Shown here in pieces: positions 1 to 8,113 of a stretch of 64,000 nucleotides of DNA. The translations under genes and the position numbers were made by a program. The first letter of the stretch is position 1. Every line of letters starts with the position of its first letter. The notes under the pieces were generated by a model. It was not told the DNA's origin. It made no database searches and saw only the letters and a list, made by a program, of their open reading frames with translations. Origin of the DNA: an uncultured Oscillospiraceae bacterium (lineage in GTDB: Bacteria; Bacillota; Clostridia; Oscillospirales; Oscillospiraceae); NCBI GenBank assembly GCA_910578735.1, contig CAJTSQ010000006.1, forward strand, positions 1 to 64,000, read 5' to 3'.

Positions 1-2
1 AT

Positions 3-659
3 TACGGTCAAGGGGTCGGCCAGGATGTTATGGAGCCTTCCCCAACCATCCTTTCCAAAGACCACGCGGGGCTGACTATCGCCAACCTCTCCAAATACTT
101 CGGCGGAGTGGTGGGCACCGAAGTAACTCAGCCCCTTCCTACCGTCACATCCGTTGATCACAACGCACTCCAGACGGCCCATATGGTCAAGATGAAGGGG
201 GACAACCTTGGCCATGGGATGCAGGAACCGGTCCAGACGATAACAGCAGGAGGAGGCCATTTTGGAGTAGTTACGGCCCAGATTGTAAAGGTATTCCCGG
301 GCGCAGACCTCCAGAACTGGCCGAAAATCCGGGAGTTGCTGAATACATACTGCGATTATTCAATGTCGGACGATGAGGTGATCCTTTTCGACATCGGAGG
401 GGTCATGTACTTCATGGCAGACATCGGGCTGAGGATGTTGACGCCCAGGGAGTTGTATCTGGCAAACGGTTTCCCGCCTGACTACCAGATCGAACGCGAT
501 TACACCGGGACTGCCTATGGGAAAAACAAGCAGGTAGCCCGCTGCGGAAATGCTGTGCCGCCCCCGTTCGCCACTGCTTTGGTACGATCCAATTTGCCGG
601 AGTGGTGCGGAGAAGAAATCCATACAATGCGTGAGTTGGAAGGGATGGTGGCTTCGTGA
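3..659 (+). CDS. DNA (cytosine-5-)methyltransferase, C-terminal part
   Basis: The reading frame is open to the left edge of the window, so only the last 218 residues are seen. The C-terminal half carries the region IX/X signature of C5 methyltransferases: LTPRELYLANGFPPDY, then KQVARCGNAVPPPFA, where GNAVPPP is the AdoMet-pocket motif X. The catalytic PCQ motif and the ENV motif should lie upstream and cannot be checked. The enzyme transfers a methyl group from AdoMet to cytosine C5 in DNA. The adenine methyltransferase starts on the base directly after its stop codon, so the two are probably co-transcribed as phage-borne modification enzymes. No restriction endonuclease is visible, which favours an orphan, anti-restriction role. 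The recognition sequence cannot be inferred. Confidence 0.85.
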   Translation, partial: YGQGVGQDVMEPSPTILSKDHAGLTIANLSKYFGGVVGTEVTQPLPTVTSVDHNALQTAHMVKMKGDNLGHGMQEPVQTITAGGGHFGVVTAQIVKVFPGADLQNWPKIRELLNTYCDYSMSDDEVILFDIGGVMYFMADIGLRMLTPRELYLANGFPPDYQIERDYTGTAYGKNKQVARCGNAVPPPFATALVRSNLPEWCGEEIHTMRELEGMVAS

Positions 660-1463
660 ATGAAATCTGTTATCAAATATCCTGGCGCAAAGTGGTCTGT
701 CGCCCAATGGATTATTGCTCATTTCCCGCCCCACCATAGTTATCTGGAGCCGTTTTTTGGAAGCGGCGCGGTGCTTTTCTCAAAGGAGCGGTCTAACATC
801 GAAACCGTCAATGATATTGATGACGATGTGATAAATCTGTTTGACTGGATACGCAGAGACCCGGAGATGCTGGCTCATGCAATCCGGTGGACCCCGTACT
901 CTAGGGCAGTTTACGACCAAGCCTGGGCGGACCAGTATACAGAGAAGGACCCGTTCAAAAGGGCTGTAAATTTCTACGTTAGAATGATGATGGGACACGG
1001 TTTCCGCACCACTGGAGAAAAAGTTGGGTGGAAAAACGATGTTCAAGGCCGGGAAATGGCCTACGCCGCCCGATACTGGTGCGAAACTCCAGAAACCATT
1101 ATGCAAGCTGCCGAGAGGATACGGGGAGTACAGATCGAAAAAAAGCCGGCGGTTGAGCTGATTGAGCGGTTTAATTATTCTGGCGTTTTGATATATGCTG
1201 ATCCACCGTATCTCCTATCAACACGGAACAGGAAGCAGTATAGGCACGAACTGAGCGACCAGGATCACATCGAACTGCTTGACGTTCTGAAGGCTCATAA
1301 AGGGCCTGTGCTCCTATCCGGTTATGATAGCGAGTTGTATAATGAGGCCCTGAGAGGGTGGCACCGCGATGAGATAGGAGCTATTGCCCAAACATCGGAA
1401 AGACGCCTTGAAGTGCTATGGATGAACTTTGAGCCGCCAAATAGACAACAACGCCTATTTTGA
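660..1463 (+). CDS. DNA adenine N6-methyltransferase, Dam/D12 class
   Basis: A 267-residue protein, normal length for D12-class adenine methyltransferases. The N-terminus has the KYPGAKW-type opening, then motif I EPFFGSGAVLF (AdoMet binding, about residues 31-41) and motif IV ADPPY (catalytic DPPY, about residue 181). It methylates adenine N6 in double-stranded DNA. The start directly abuts the cytosine methyltransferase stop, and a GGAAGGG ribosome site lies inside the end of that gene. A DUF5131 gene follows after 19 bases. The gene looks intact. Phage Dam proteins usually protect phage DNA from host restriction; that role here is inferred from the neighbours. Confidence 0.9.
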   Translation: MKSVIKYPGAKWSVAQWIIAHFPPHHSYLEPFFGSGAVLFSKERSNIETVNDIDDDVINLFDWIRRDPEMLAHAIRWTPYSRAVYDQAWADQYTEKDPFKRAVNFYVRMMMGHGFRTTGEKVGWKNDVQGREMAYAARYWCETPETIMQAAERIRGVQIEKKPAVELIERFNYSGVLIYADPPYLLSTRNRKQYRHELSDQDHIELLDVLKAHKGPVLLSGYDSELYNEALRGWHRDEIGAIAQTSERRLEVLWMNFEPPNRQQRLF

Positions 1464-1482
1464 AATCGGAGGAGTGACTGCA

Positions 1483-2280
1483 ATGAACAAAACCGCAATC
1501 GACTGGTGCGATGTCACCTGGAACCCCGTCACTGGATGCAAGAGGGATTGTCCATACTGCTACGCAAAAAATATAGCCAACCGCTTCGGCCATGGAAACG
1601 GTGACGGCGGGGAGCACTTCCTGGGTGAACCGATGATGAAGCCGAGAACAGCGACGCAGGACACCAGGGTGGACCCGTACCCGTATGGCTTCGACCCCAC
1701 GTTTCACCGCTACCGCCTGGGTGAGCCGGCCGAAATGAGAAAAGGGCAGAACATCTTCGTCTGCTCCATGGCTGACCTGTTCGGACCCTGGGTGCCCCTT
1801 CGCTGGATCATGGAGGTCATGGATGCTTGCCTCGCCGCCCCTCAGCACAACTACCTCTTCCTGACAAAATTCCCGGAGCAGTACAAGAGCCTGGACTATG
1901 TATCCCTTCTGCCCCGGGCCGATAATTTCTGGTATGGGACCACAGTAACCAACCTGAAGGAGCTGCACAGGGTAGATGAGCTTCCCGAGTTCGCACACAG
2001 GTTTGTCAGCATTGAGCCGATGATGAGCCCCATCGACCTGGACTTCGCCAATCAGCCGGTTGACTGGATCATTGTTGGGGCTGAGACCGGGAACCGCGAA
2101 AAGAAGGTAAAATCACACCTGGAGCGCGACTGGCTGATGGGCCTGGCCGGACACGCACACATGAACGGAATCCCGATCCTGATGAAGGACAGCAAGGAGC
2201 TGAAGGCTGCATGGGGAGACCGGGCATTGATCCAGGAGTTTCCCGATAGGCTCAGGAAAGGCAGAGAAGGCCATGAGTAA
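1483..2280 (+). CDS. DUF5131 family protein (phage Gp37/Gp68-like, radical-SAM-like)
   Basis: A 265-residue protein that opens with TAIDWCDVTWNPVTGC followed by CKRDCPYCYA. These are the hallmark of the DUF5131 (phage Gp37/Gp68) family, which carries a radical-SAM-like cysteine cluster. The start chosen is the ATG at 1483, behind a GGAGGAG ribosome site. An upstream in-frame start would overlap the adenine methyltransferase and lacks such a site. The biochemical role of the family is not established to my knowledge; it recurs in phages and mobile elements next to methyltransferases. It probably binds an iron-sulfur cluster through the CxxxCxxC motif. The next gene starts 8 bases before its stop, indicating translational coupling. 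Confidence 0.85.
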   Translation: MNKTAIDWCDVTWNPVTGCKRDCPYCYAKNIANRFGHGNGDGGEHFLGEPMMKPRTATQDTRVDPYPYGFDPTFHRYRLGEPAEMRKGQNIFVCSMADLFGPWVPLRWIMEVMDACLAAPQHNYLFLTKFPEQYKSLDYVSLLPRADNFWYGTTVTNLKELHRVDELPEFAHRFVSIEPMMSPIDLDFANQPVDWIIVGAETGNREKKVKSHLERDWLMGLAGHAHMNGIPILMKDSKELKAAWGDRALIQEFPDRLRKGREGHE

Positions 2281-2620
2281 GGGCGGGAAGAACGCATACC
2301 TGGAGAAGAGAAGGACGGAGATCAACGCCTACCGACAGGCCGAGAAGGAAACGTACATCCAGTACATGACCGATATGCTGATGGTGACGCTCAACGATCC
2401 TGAAGTCATGGGCAAGGACGTGTTCGGCGCCCAGCGGATTGCAAAGATCGTGGATGCCATGGGCAAAAAGTTCGACCAGTACCACGGTGCCCTGGAGGAC
2501 GGGCCCGAGGCCGACTACTTCCAGGAAAAGCTTGACCGCCGCCTCCGCCCTATTGCGGGGAAACGGTTTGTTCCATTCGCTGATCGGTACAAGTGGATCA
2601 AAAAGATTTTTTATCGTTAA
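2273..2620 (+). CDS. small phage-type protein of unknown function
   Basis: A 115-residue, highly charged, soluble-looking protein rich in Lys, Arg, Glu and Tyr, without a signal peptide or membrane segment. Its start overlaps the end of the DUF5131 gene by 8 bases and has an AAGGCAGAGAAGG-type ribosome site inside that gene, so the two are coupled. I do not recognise a family. The helical, charged character and position suggest a small phage accessory or DNA-associated protein. This is weak inference. Confidence 0.6.
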   Translation: MSKGGKNAYLEKRRTEINAYRQAEKETYIQYMTDMLMVTLNDPEVMGKDVFGAQRIAKIVDAMGKKFDQYHGALEDGPEADYFQEKLDRRLRPIAGKRFVPFADRYKWIKKIFYR

Positions 2621-2633
2621 ATCAAAAACAAAA

Positions 2634-2662
2634 TTGACGTTTGTTTATCGAAATGGTATAAT
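2634..2662 (+). promoter_or_regulatory. sigma-A promoter of the HTH gene (and possibly miaB)
   Basis: TTGACG (2634-2639), a 17-base spacer and TATAAT (2657-2662), close to the consensus. It lies in an AT-rich gap 30 bases before the HTH gene. No terminator is seen between it and miaB, so miaB may be transcribed from it. Confidence 0.8.
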
Positions 2663-2691
2663 AAGCCGCGTCAGCGCAGGGAGGGATCACA

Positions 2692-3186
2692 TTGACCGTA
2701 TCCGAAATTGTAAAGGTCTACCTGAAAACTGAAAAGATGACCAAGGCGGAGCTATGCCGTCGGATGGGGTGGAGTTCCCAAAACCTGTCCGGCCGCCTGA
2801 ACCGCAACTCGTTCTCCGCAGAGGACTGGAGGAAGGTCATGGAGGCCATGGGCTATGAGCTGCGGATCGTGAAGCCCGGGTCCTCCAGTGGACTCCGACT
2901 CCCGGCCGGGCCGAGGGTCCGCAAGATGGAGGGCAAGATCATCTATGACACCGCCACGTCCGAGCCATTGTGCAACACCCGCATAGGTGAGGATGACATG
3001 ATGTTCCAGGAGTTATACCGGGATCAGATGGGCCGGTACTTCATCGTCAGCTATGCGATGTGGGAAGGCGGAGTCCACCAGGTCACACCTATCGGCCGAG
3101 CGGACGCCAGGACCTTCTATGAACGCTTCTCCGCCGCCGGGGATGCAGATGATATTTTCCGTGAAGGGAGCGGGGACAATGAGTGA
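2692..3186 (+). CDS. helix-turn-helix protein of phage type, overlapping miaB
   Basis: A 164-residue protein with an XRE/Cro-like helix-turn-helix at about residues 3-55 (KMTKAELCRRMGWSSQNLSGR), followed by a charged linker and a C-terminal domain I do not recognise. The start is a TTG with a strong AGGGAGGG ribosome site 6 bases upstream; no ATG fits as well. It has its own promoter (2634-2662). Its last codons overlap the first 8 bases of miaB, unusual for a mobile-element gene next to a core tRNA-modification gene. It probably regulates the element or itself. The C-terminal residues after about 150 may be encoded by pre-existing miaB leader DNA. Confidence 0.7.
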   Translation: MTVSEIVKVYLKTEKMTKAELCRRMGWSSQNLSGRLNRNSFSAEDWRKVMEAMGYELRIVKPGSSSGLRLPAGPRVRKMEGKIIYDTATSEPLCNTRIGEDDMMFQELYRDQMGRYFIVSYAMWEGGVHQVTPIGRADARTFYERFSAAGDADDIFREGSGDNE

Positions 3187-4603
3187 TACCAGAGGGACCA
3201 CCAAGCGGATCAGCGCGGAGGAAATCGAACGCCAAAAGCAGTTCTGCGCGGAGATCAGGAAGCTGAATGAGGGGCGTCCCGGGGGTCCCCCTCTCGCCTA
3301 TACTCAGACCTACGGCTGCCAGCAGAACGAGGCCGACTCGGAGCGCATCCGGGGCTATCTGGAAAAGATGGGCTTCGGCTTCACCGGCGACGAGGAGCAG
3401 GCCCGGATCATCGTCATCAATACCTGCGCCATCCGGGAGCACGCCGAGCAGCGGGTTTTCGGCAATGTGGGCGCCCTGGTCCACGTGAAGCGCCGGCACC
3501 CGGACACCCTCATCTGCCTGTGCGGCTGCATGGCCCAGCAGCCCCATGTGGCGAAAAAGCTCCGGGAGTCCTACCGCCATGTGGACCTGGTCTTTGGCCC
3601 CCACGCCCTCTGGAAGTTCCCCGAGATGGTCCACGGCCTTCTCACCCGACGGGGGCGGACCTTCTCGGTGGAGGACGAGGCCGGCTCCATTGCCGAGGGC
3701 ATCCCGGTGGTGCGGCAGGACAATATCAAGGCCTGGGTATCCATCATGTACGGCTGCAACAATTTCTGCTCCTACTGCATCGTCCCCTACGTCCGGGGCC
3801 GGGAGCGGTCCCGGCAGCGGTCAGATATCCTGGCCGAGGTGCGCCGGCTGGTGGAGGAGGGGTACAAGGATATCACCCTCCTGGGCCAGAATGTCAACTC
3901 CTACGGCAGGGACCTGGCCGAGCCCGTCGACTTTTCCGACCTGCTGGAGCAGGTGAACGCCATCCCCGGGGACTTCCTCATCCGGTTTATGACCTCCCAC
4001 CCCAAGGACGCCACCCAAAAGCTCTTTGAGACCATGGCCCGGTGCGAAAAGGTGGCCCCGGTGCTCCACCTGCCCTTCCAGGCGGGGAACGACCGGATTT
4101 TAAGGGTGATGAACCGCCGCCACACCCGGGCGGAGTATCTGGAAAAAATAAAGGCCCTCAAGGCCCTGATTCCCGATATTACCCTCACCTCCGACATTAT
4201 TGTGGGCTTCCCCGGGGAGACAACAGCGGAGTTTGAGGACACCCTGCGGGTGCTGGAGGAGGTCCGCTTCGACGCCCTGTTCACCTTTATCTTCTCCCCC
4301 CGCCCGGGCACCCCGGCGGCGGAGATGGACGACCCCATGCCCCGGGAGGAAAAGCTGGCCAACTTCAACCGCCTCACCGCCCTTCAGGACGCGATTTCCG
4401 AGGAAAAGCACGCCGCCTATGTGGGGAAAACCGTCCGTTGCCTGCTGGACGGCCTGTCCGACGATCAGCGCTACGACCTCACCGCCCGCACCCCCGGCAA
4501 CCGCCTGGTCCGGGTGGTGGGCGACCCTGCCGCCCTGGGCCAGTTCAGAGACGTGAAGATCACCGGGGCCAACAAGTGGTCGCTGTTTGGGGAATTGGTG
4601 TGA
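3179..4603 (+). CDS. miaB: tRNA-2-methylthio-N6-dimethylallyladenosine synthase MiaB
   Basis: A radical-SAM methylthiotransferase that adds a methylthio group to C2 of i6A37 in tRNAs reading UNN codons, after MiaA. It is 474 residues long, normal for the family. The N-terminal UPF0004 domain has cysteines in TQTYGCQQNEAD, INTCAIRE and CLCGCMAQ, ligands of the auxiliary 4Fe-4S cluster. The radical-SAM cluster is YGCNNFCSYCIVPYVRG (CxxxCxxC). A TRAM domain fills the last about 65 residues. The ATG at 3179 has an AAGGGAGCGG ribosome site within the end of the HTH gene. miaA, for the preceding step, lies 7 kb downstream. The transposase gene overlaps its stop by one base. Confidence 0.97.
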   Translation: MSDTRGTTKRISAEEIERQKQFCAEIRKLNEGRPGGPPLAYTQTYGCQQNEADSERIRGYLEKMGFGFTGDEEQARIIVINTCAIREHAEQRVFGNVGALVHVKRRHPDTLICLCGCMAQQPHVAKKLRESYRHVDLVFGPHALWKFPEMVHGLLTRRGRTFSVEDEAGSIAEGIPVVRQDNIKAWVSIMYGCNNFCSYCIVPYVRGRERSRQRSDILAEVRRLVEEGYKDITLLGQNVNSYGRDLAEPVDFSDLLEQVNAIPGDFLIRFMTSHPKDATQKLFETMARCEKVAPVLHLPFQAGNDRILRVMNRRHTRAEYLEKIKALKALIPDITLTSDIIVGFPGETTAEFEDTLRVLEEVRFDALFTFIFSPRPGTPAAEMDDPMPREEKLANFNRLTALQDAISEEKHAAYVGKTVRCLLDGLSDDQRYDLTARTPGNRLVRVVGDPAALGQFRDVKITGANKWSLFGELV

Positions 4604-5160
4604 TGGACTGCCTTCCGCAGCGAAGGTCTCCCCGTCTGCCAGGATATGACTACAGTCAGGCAGGGGTATATTTTGTAACCTTTTGTACAAGGGCACGGGA
4701 AAACCTGTTGGCACGAATTACGTCTCCTGAATGTGTAGGGACATATTATGGTGCGTCCGCACTCACCCTGACCGATATCGGTCAGATCGTAAACCGGATG
4801 GTGCAATCCCTGCCTTCGCGCTATCCTGCAATTCACCTGGAATCGTATGTTATCATGCCGAATCATGTTCATTTACTGCTGCGAATTGTTTCGGAGGAGC
4901 GGACGCTTCATGAAGCGTCCCTACACAAGCCTGTGCCGCAGCAACGCACCCTGTTGGCAAAGGCGATCGGTTATCTGAAAATGAACGCAACCAAAATGGT
5001 CCGTTGCCAATACCCATTTATGGTCTTGTGGCAAGAGCGCTATCACGACCACATTGTTCGCAATGAAGCCGATTATCTGCGCATCATGCAGTATATAGAA
5101 AATAATCCCGCGAAATGGAAAGAAGATTGTTTCTATAACGAACCAGGCCCCGCTCCGTAG
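4603..5160 (+). CDS. REP-associated tyrosine transposase (RAYT, Y1/HUH family)
   Basis: A 185-residue protein with the TnpA_REP layout. YDYSQAGVYFVTFCT is at the N-terminus. The HUH metal site is ESYVIMPNHVHLLLRI (HxH). The C-terminal block ends in HIVRNEADYLRIMQYIENNP, carrying the catalytic tyrosine. These enzymes nick and move REP palindromes as single strands. The start overlaps the miaB stop in TGATG, suggesting coupled translation. Unusually, two REP-like palindromes lie inside the coding sequence (4739-4758, degenerate; 4901-4920, perfect) and are read in frame as TYYGAS and RTLHEAS. Three more follow the stop codon. It is AT-richer than its neighbours, consistent with transfer. Confidence 0.92.
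   Translation: MDCLPQRRSPRLPGYDYSQAGVYFVTFCTRARENLLARITSPECVGTYYGASALTLTDIGQIVNRMVQSLPSRYPAIHLESYVIMPNHVHLLLRIVSEERTLHEASLHKPVPQQRTLLAKAIGYLKMNATKMVRCQYPFMVLWQERYHDHIVRNEADYLRIMQYIENNPAKWKEDCFYNEPGPAP
4739..4758 (+). repeat. degenerate REP palindrome inside the transposase gene
   Basis: GGACATATTATGGTGCGTCC, preceded by GTAG and followed by GC. It matches the REP consensus found downstream (GTAGGGACGC..GCGTCCGC) with a decayed left arm. It is read in frame. Confidence 0.55.
4901..4920 (-). repeat. perfect REP palindrome inside the transposase gene
   Basis: GGACGCTTCATGAAGCGTCC is a perfect 20-base palindrome. Its flanks (GC before, CTACA after) show it is in inverted orientation relative to the copy at 5161. 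It encodes part of the transposase. Confidence 0.85.
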
Positions 5161-5300
5161 GGACGCATCACGATGCGTCCGCCCCTTATATGGTACCCGT
5201 GAAATATATTGCGGACGTTTCATGATGTATCCGTCCCTCATGGTCCGGTAAAACTGATTGCGGACGCTTCGTGAAGCGTCCCAACAAGAAGCGTCCCTGC
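5161..5300. repeat. cluster of REP palindromes (BIME-like) downstream of the transposase
   Basis: Three hairpins: GGACGCATCACGATGCGTCC (5161-5180), GGACGTTTCATGATGTATCC (5213-5232, decayed) and GGACGCTTCGTGAAGCGTCC (5262-5281). A half copy follows at about 5288-5300. The first is in direct orientation (flank GTAG..CGCC). The other two are inverted and share the flank ATTGCGGACG. They fill most of the gap before mutS and match the palindromes inside the transposase gene, so they are its likely substrates. Confidence 0.88.
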
Positions 5301-5390
5301 AAAGAGTTGTACGTTTCAGTGCAAATAGGGCCGCGATATAGATATAGCGCCGCCGGTGTGCGGCGCGGAGAGAGAAAGAAGGTATCCCCC

Positions 5391-8072
5391 ATGCCTGCCG
5401 ACACTACCCCCATGATGCAGCAATATCTGGACATCAAGGCCCAGAACCCGGACAGCATTTTGTTCTTCCGGCTGGGGGACTTTTACGAGATGTTCAACGA
5501 GGACGCCAAGCTGGTGTCCAAGGAGCTGGACCTGACTTTGACCACCCGGGACCGGAACAAGCCGGCGGACCAGCGCACCCCCATGTGCGGGGTGCCCTAC
5601 CACTCCGCCGACAGCTACATCGCCCGGCTCATCGCCAAGGGCTACAAAATCGCCATCTGCGAGCAGACCGAGGACCCGGCCCAGGCCAAGGGGCTGGTGG
5701 ACCGGGACATCATCCGGGTGGTGACGCCGGGGACGGTGATCGCCTCCTCCATGCTGGAGGACAGCAAAAACAACTACATCTGCGCCATCTACGCCGACTC
5801 TGCGGCCTACGGCCTGTGCCTGTGCGATATCTCCACCGGGGAGGTGTACGCATCCTCCTTCCCCGCCGGGGCGGAGGGGCTGGGCCACCTCCAGAACGAG
5901 CTGGGCCGGTTCCATCCCGCCGAAGCGGTGCTGTCCTCGGGGGCCTGGAACACCGACGGTCTGGTCCCCTTTCTCAAAGACCGGCTGGACTGCCTGTGCG
6001 AAAACGGCGGCGAGGCCCGGTTCCGCGTGGGGGCGGCCCGTCCCCTGGCGGAGAAGCAGTTCAAAACCGGCCTGGCGGACATCCCGCCCCAGGACGAGGC
6101 CGCAATCCAGGCCGCCGGGGGCCTGCTGGCCTACCTCTACGAGACCCAAAAGACCGACCTGAGCCACATCTCCGCCCTCACCTACTACACCGCCGGCCAG
6201 TTTATGGAGCTGGACCTCACCGCCCGGCAGACCCTGGAACTCACCGCCACCATGCGGGGCAAGGAGAAGCGGGGCTCGCTGCTGTGGGTGCTGGACAAGA
6301 CCAAAACCGCCATGGGCGGCCGGCTGCTCCGGGGCTGGCTGGAGCGCCCCCTTCTCTCCCCGGTTCAGATTGCCCGGCGGCAGCAGGGGGTGGCCGACCT
6401 GGTGGAGGACGCCATCACCCGGGAGGAGTTATCTTTGGCCCTCCGGGAGGTCACCGACCTGGAGCGGCTGGCCGGCCGTGTGGTCTACGGCTCCGCCGGC
6501 AGCCGGGACCTGGCCGCCCTGTCCGCCGGGCTGGGCAGGCTGCCCCATATCCGGGACCTCCTCTCCCACTGCCCCTCACCCCTCCTGCAGGAGCTGCTGG
6601 GGCAGCTGGACGACCTGCCTGAGCTGCGCGCTATGCTGGACAGCGCCCTCCGGGACGAGGACGAGAAGCCCCTGCCCTTCTCCGTGCGGGAGGGGGATTT
6701 TATCCGCCCGGGCTACAACGCCAAGGTGGACGAGCTGCGCTCCCTGCTCACCAACGCCAACGGCCACATCATCGACATGGAGGTCAAGACCAAGGAGCAG
6801 ACCGGCATCAAGAACATGAAAATCACCTCCAACAAGGTGTTTGGCTACTACATCGAGGTGGCCAAGTCCCAGACGGGGCTGGTGCCCGACCACTGGACCC
6901 GGAAACAGACCACGGTAAACGCCGAGCGGTACATTTCCCCTGAGCTGAAGGAGCTGGAGCACGCCATCCTCTCCGCCCAGGACCAGATTACCGCCCTGGA
7001 GTATCAGCTGTTTTGTGCGCTGAAGGAGGCCGTCTGCGCCCAGGTGGACCGGATTCAAAAGACCTCCGCCGCCCTGGCCCAGGTGGACGTCCTCCAGTCC
7101 TTCGCGGCGGTGGCCGCCGCCGGCGGCTACTGTATGCCTCAGGTGGACAATTCCGACACGCTCACCATCGTGGAGGGCCGCCACCCGGTGGTGGAGAAGA
7201 TGCTCAAGGGGGCCCCCTTCGTCCCCAACGACACCCACATGGACGGCGGGGACGACCTGGCCGCCATCATCACCGGCCCCAACATGGCGGGCAAGTCCAC
7301 CTACATGCGCCAAGTGGCCCTCATCGTCCTCATGGCCCAGATGGGCTCCTTTGTCCCCGCCCGCTCCGCCCGCATCGGGGTGGTGGACCGGGTGTTTACC
7401 CGCATCGGAGCCAGCGACGACCTCTCCTCCGGCCAGTCCACCTTTATGGTAGAGATGACCGAGGTGGCCGCCCTGCTCACCCACGCCACCCGCAAATCCC
7501 TGCTCATTCTGGACGAGATTGGCCGGGGCACCTCCACCTACGACGGCATGGCCATCGCCCGGGCGGTGCTGGAGTACTGCGCCGACAAAAAGCGCCTGGG
7601 GGCCAAAACCCTCTTTGCCACCCACTACCACGAGCTCACCGCCCTGGAGGGGGAGATTCCCGGCGTGAAGAACTACAACATCGCCGCCAAAAAGCGGGGG
7701 AGCGACGTGATTTTCCTGCGGAAGATTGTCCGTGGCGGGGCCGACCAGAGCTACGGCGTGGAGGTGGCCAGGCTGGCCGGGGTGCCCGACCGGGTGGTCA
7801 AGCGCGCCCGGGAGATTCTGGAGGAGCTGGAGGGCGGCAACGCCCCGGGTGTGGGGCCCGGCCACCCGGGCGGGCCATCCTCTATGCAGACCGCCGGGTC
7901 GTCGGCCCCTGCCGCCTTACGGGGCGGCACAGAGGCCGCCGACCAGGTCTCCCTGGGAGACATCGGCGGCGAGACCGTCTTGAAAAAGCTGCGCATGACC
8001 GACGTGAACATCCTCTCCCCCATCGAGGCACTGAACCTGCTGGCCGAGCTGAAGCAGGACTTGAATACATAG
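5391..8072 (+). CDS. mutS: DNA mismatch repair protein MutS
   Basis: Recognises mispairs and small loops and, with MutL, starts repair. It is 893 residues. The N-terminal mismatch-binding motif is GDFYEMF (Phe-x-Glu wedge). The ATPase has Walker A GPNMAGKSTYMRQ, DDLSSGQSTFMVEM and Walker B LLILDEIGRGTSTYDG, then the helix-turn-helix dimer region. The ATG at 5391 has an AGAAAGAAGG site; longer in-frame starts would run into REP DNA. The linker at about residues 820-855 (GVGPGHPGGPSS..SSAPAALRGGTEAA) is encoded by an inserted palindromic repeat (7849-7950), in frame. Its TAG stop is the first three bases of another hairpin. A lipoprotein, a DUF3592 gene and mutL follow. Confidence 0.97.
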   Translation: MPADTTPMMQQYLDIKAQNPDSILFFRLGDFYEMFNEDAKLVSKELDLTLTTRDRNKPADQRTPMCGVPYHSADSYIARLIAKGYKIAICEQTEDPAQAKGLVDRDIIRVVTPGTVIASSMLEDSKNNYICAIYADSAAYGLCLCDISTGEVYASSFPAGAEGLGHLQNELGRFHPAEAVLSSGAWNTDGLVPFLKDRLDCLCENGGEARFRVGAARPLAEKQFKTGLADIPPQDEAAIQAAGGLLAYLYETQKTDLSHISALTYYTAGQFMELDLTARQTLELTATMRGKEKRGSLLWVLDKTKTAMGGRLLRGWLERPLLSPVQIARRQQGVADLVEDAITREELSLALREVTDLERLAGRVVYGSAGSRDLAALSAGLGRLPHIRDLLSHCPSPLLQELLGQLDDLPELRAMLDSALRDEDEKPLPFSVREGDFIRPGYNAKVDELRSLLTNANGHIIDMEVKTKEQTGIKNMKITSNKVFGYYIEVAKSQTGLVPDHWTRKQTTVNAERYISPELKELEHAILSAQDQITALEYQLFCALKEAVCAQVDRIQKTSAALAQVDVLQSFAAVAAAGGYCMPQVDNSDTLTIVEGRHPVVEKMLKGAPFVPNDTHMDGGDDLAAIITGPNMAGKSTYMRQVALIVLMAQMGSFVPARSARIGVVDRVFTRIGASDDLSSGQSTFMVEMTEVAALLTHATRKSLLILDEIGRGTSTYDGMAIARAVLEYCADKKRLGAKTLFATHYHELTALEGEIPGVKNYNIAAKKRGSDVIFLRKIVRGGADQSYGVEVARLAGVPDRVVKRAREILEELEGGNAPGVGPGHPGGPSSMQTAGSSAPAALRGGTEAADQVSLGDIGGETVLKKLRMTDVNILSPIEALNLLAELKQDLNT
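7849..7950 (+). repeat. palindromic repeat inserted in frame in mutS
   Basis: Starts GTGTGGGGCCCGGCCACC, ends CCGCCGGGTCGTCGGCCCC, then GCCGCC-TTAC-GGGGCGGC and a GGGGCGGCACAGAGGCCGCC stretch like the hairpin at 16565. An inverted, related copy sits in mutL at 10112-10197. The encoded peptide is low-complexity, Gly/Pro/Ala/Ser-rich linker. Confidence 0.75.
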
Positions 8073-8094
8073 GGGCGCGCCATGTGCGCCCCTA
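8070..8094. repeat. REP-like hairpin supplying the mutS stop codon
   Basis: TAGGGGCGC, 7-base loop, GCGCCCCTA: a perfect 9-bp stem. The first TAG is the mutS stop codon. Related GTAGGGG..CCCCTAC hairpins occur at 16519-16592. Confidence 0.75.
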
Positions 8095-8113
8095 CACAGA
8101 AAGGAAGTTTTCT

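Larger units (their letters stand above)
1..3178. mobile_element. phage-like accessory block (prophage or integrative element edge)
   Basis: Five tightly packed rightward genes: a DNA cytosine methyltransferase, a DNA adenine methyltransferase, a DUF5131 (phage Gp37/Gp68) protein, a small unknown protein and an HTH protein. This mix is typical of phage or integrative-element accessory regions. Base composition is visibly less G/C-biased at third codon positions than in miaB and mutS that follow. No integrase, terminase or attachment site is visible, and the left part lies outside the window. The block ends by overlapping miaB by 8 bases. Confidence 0.6.
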
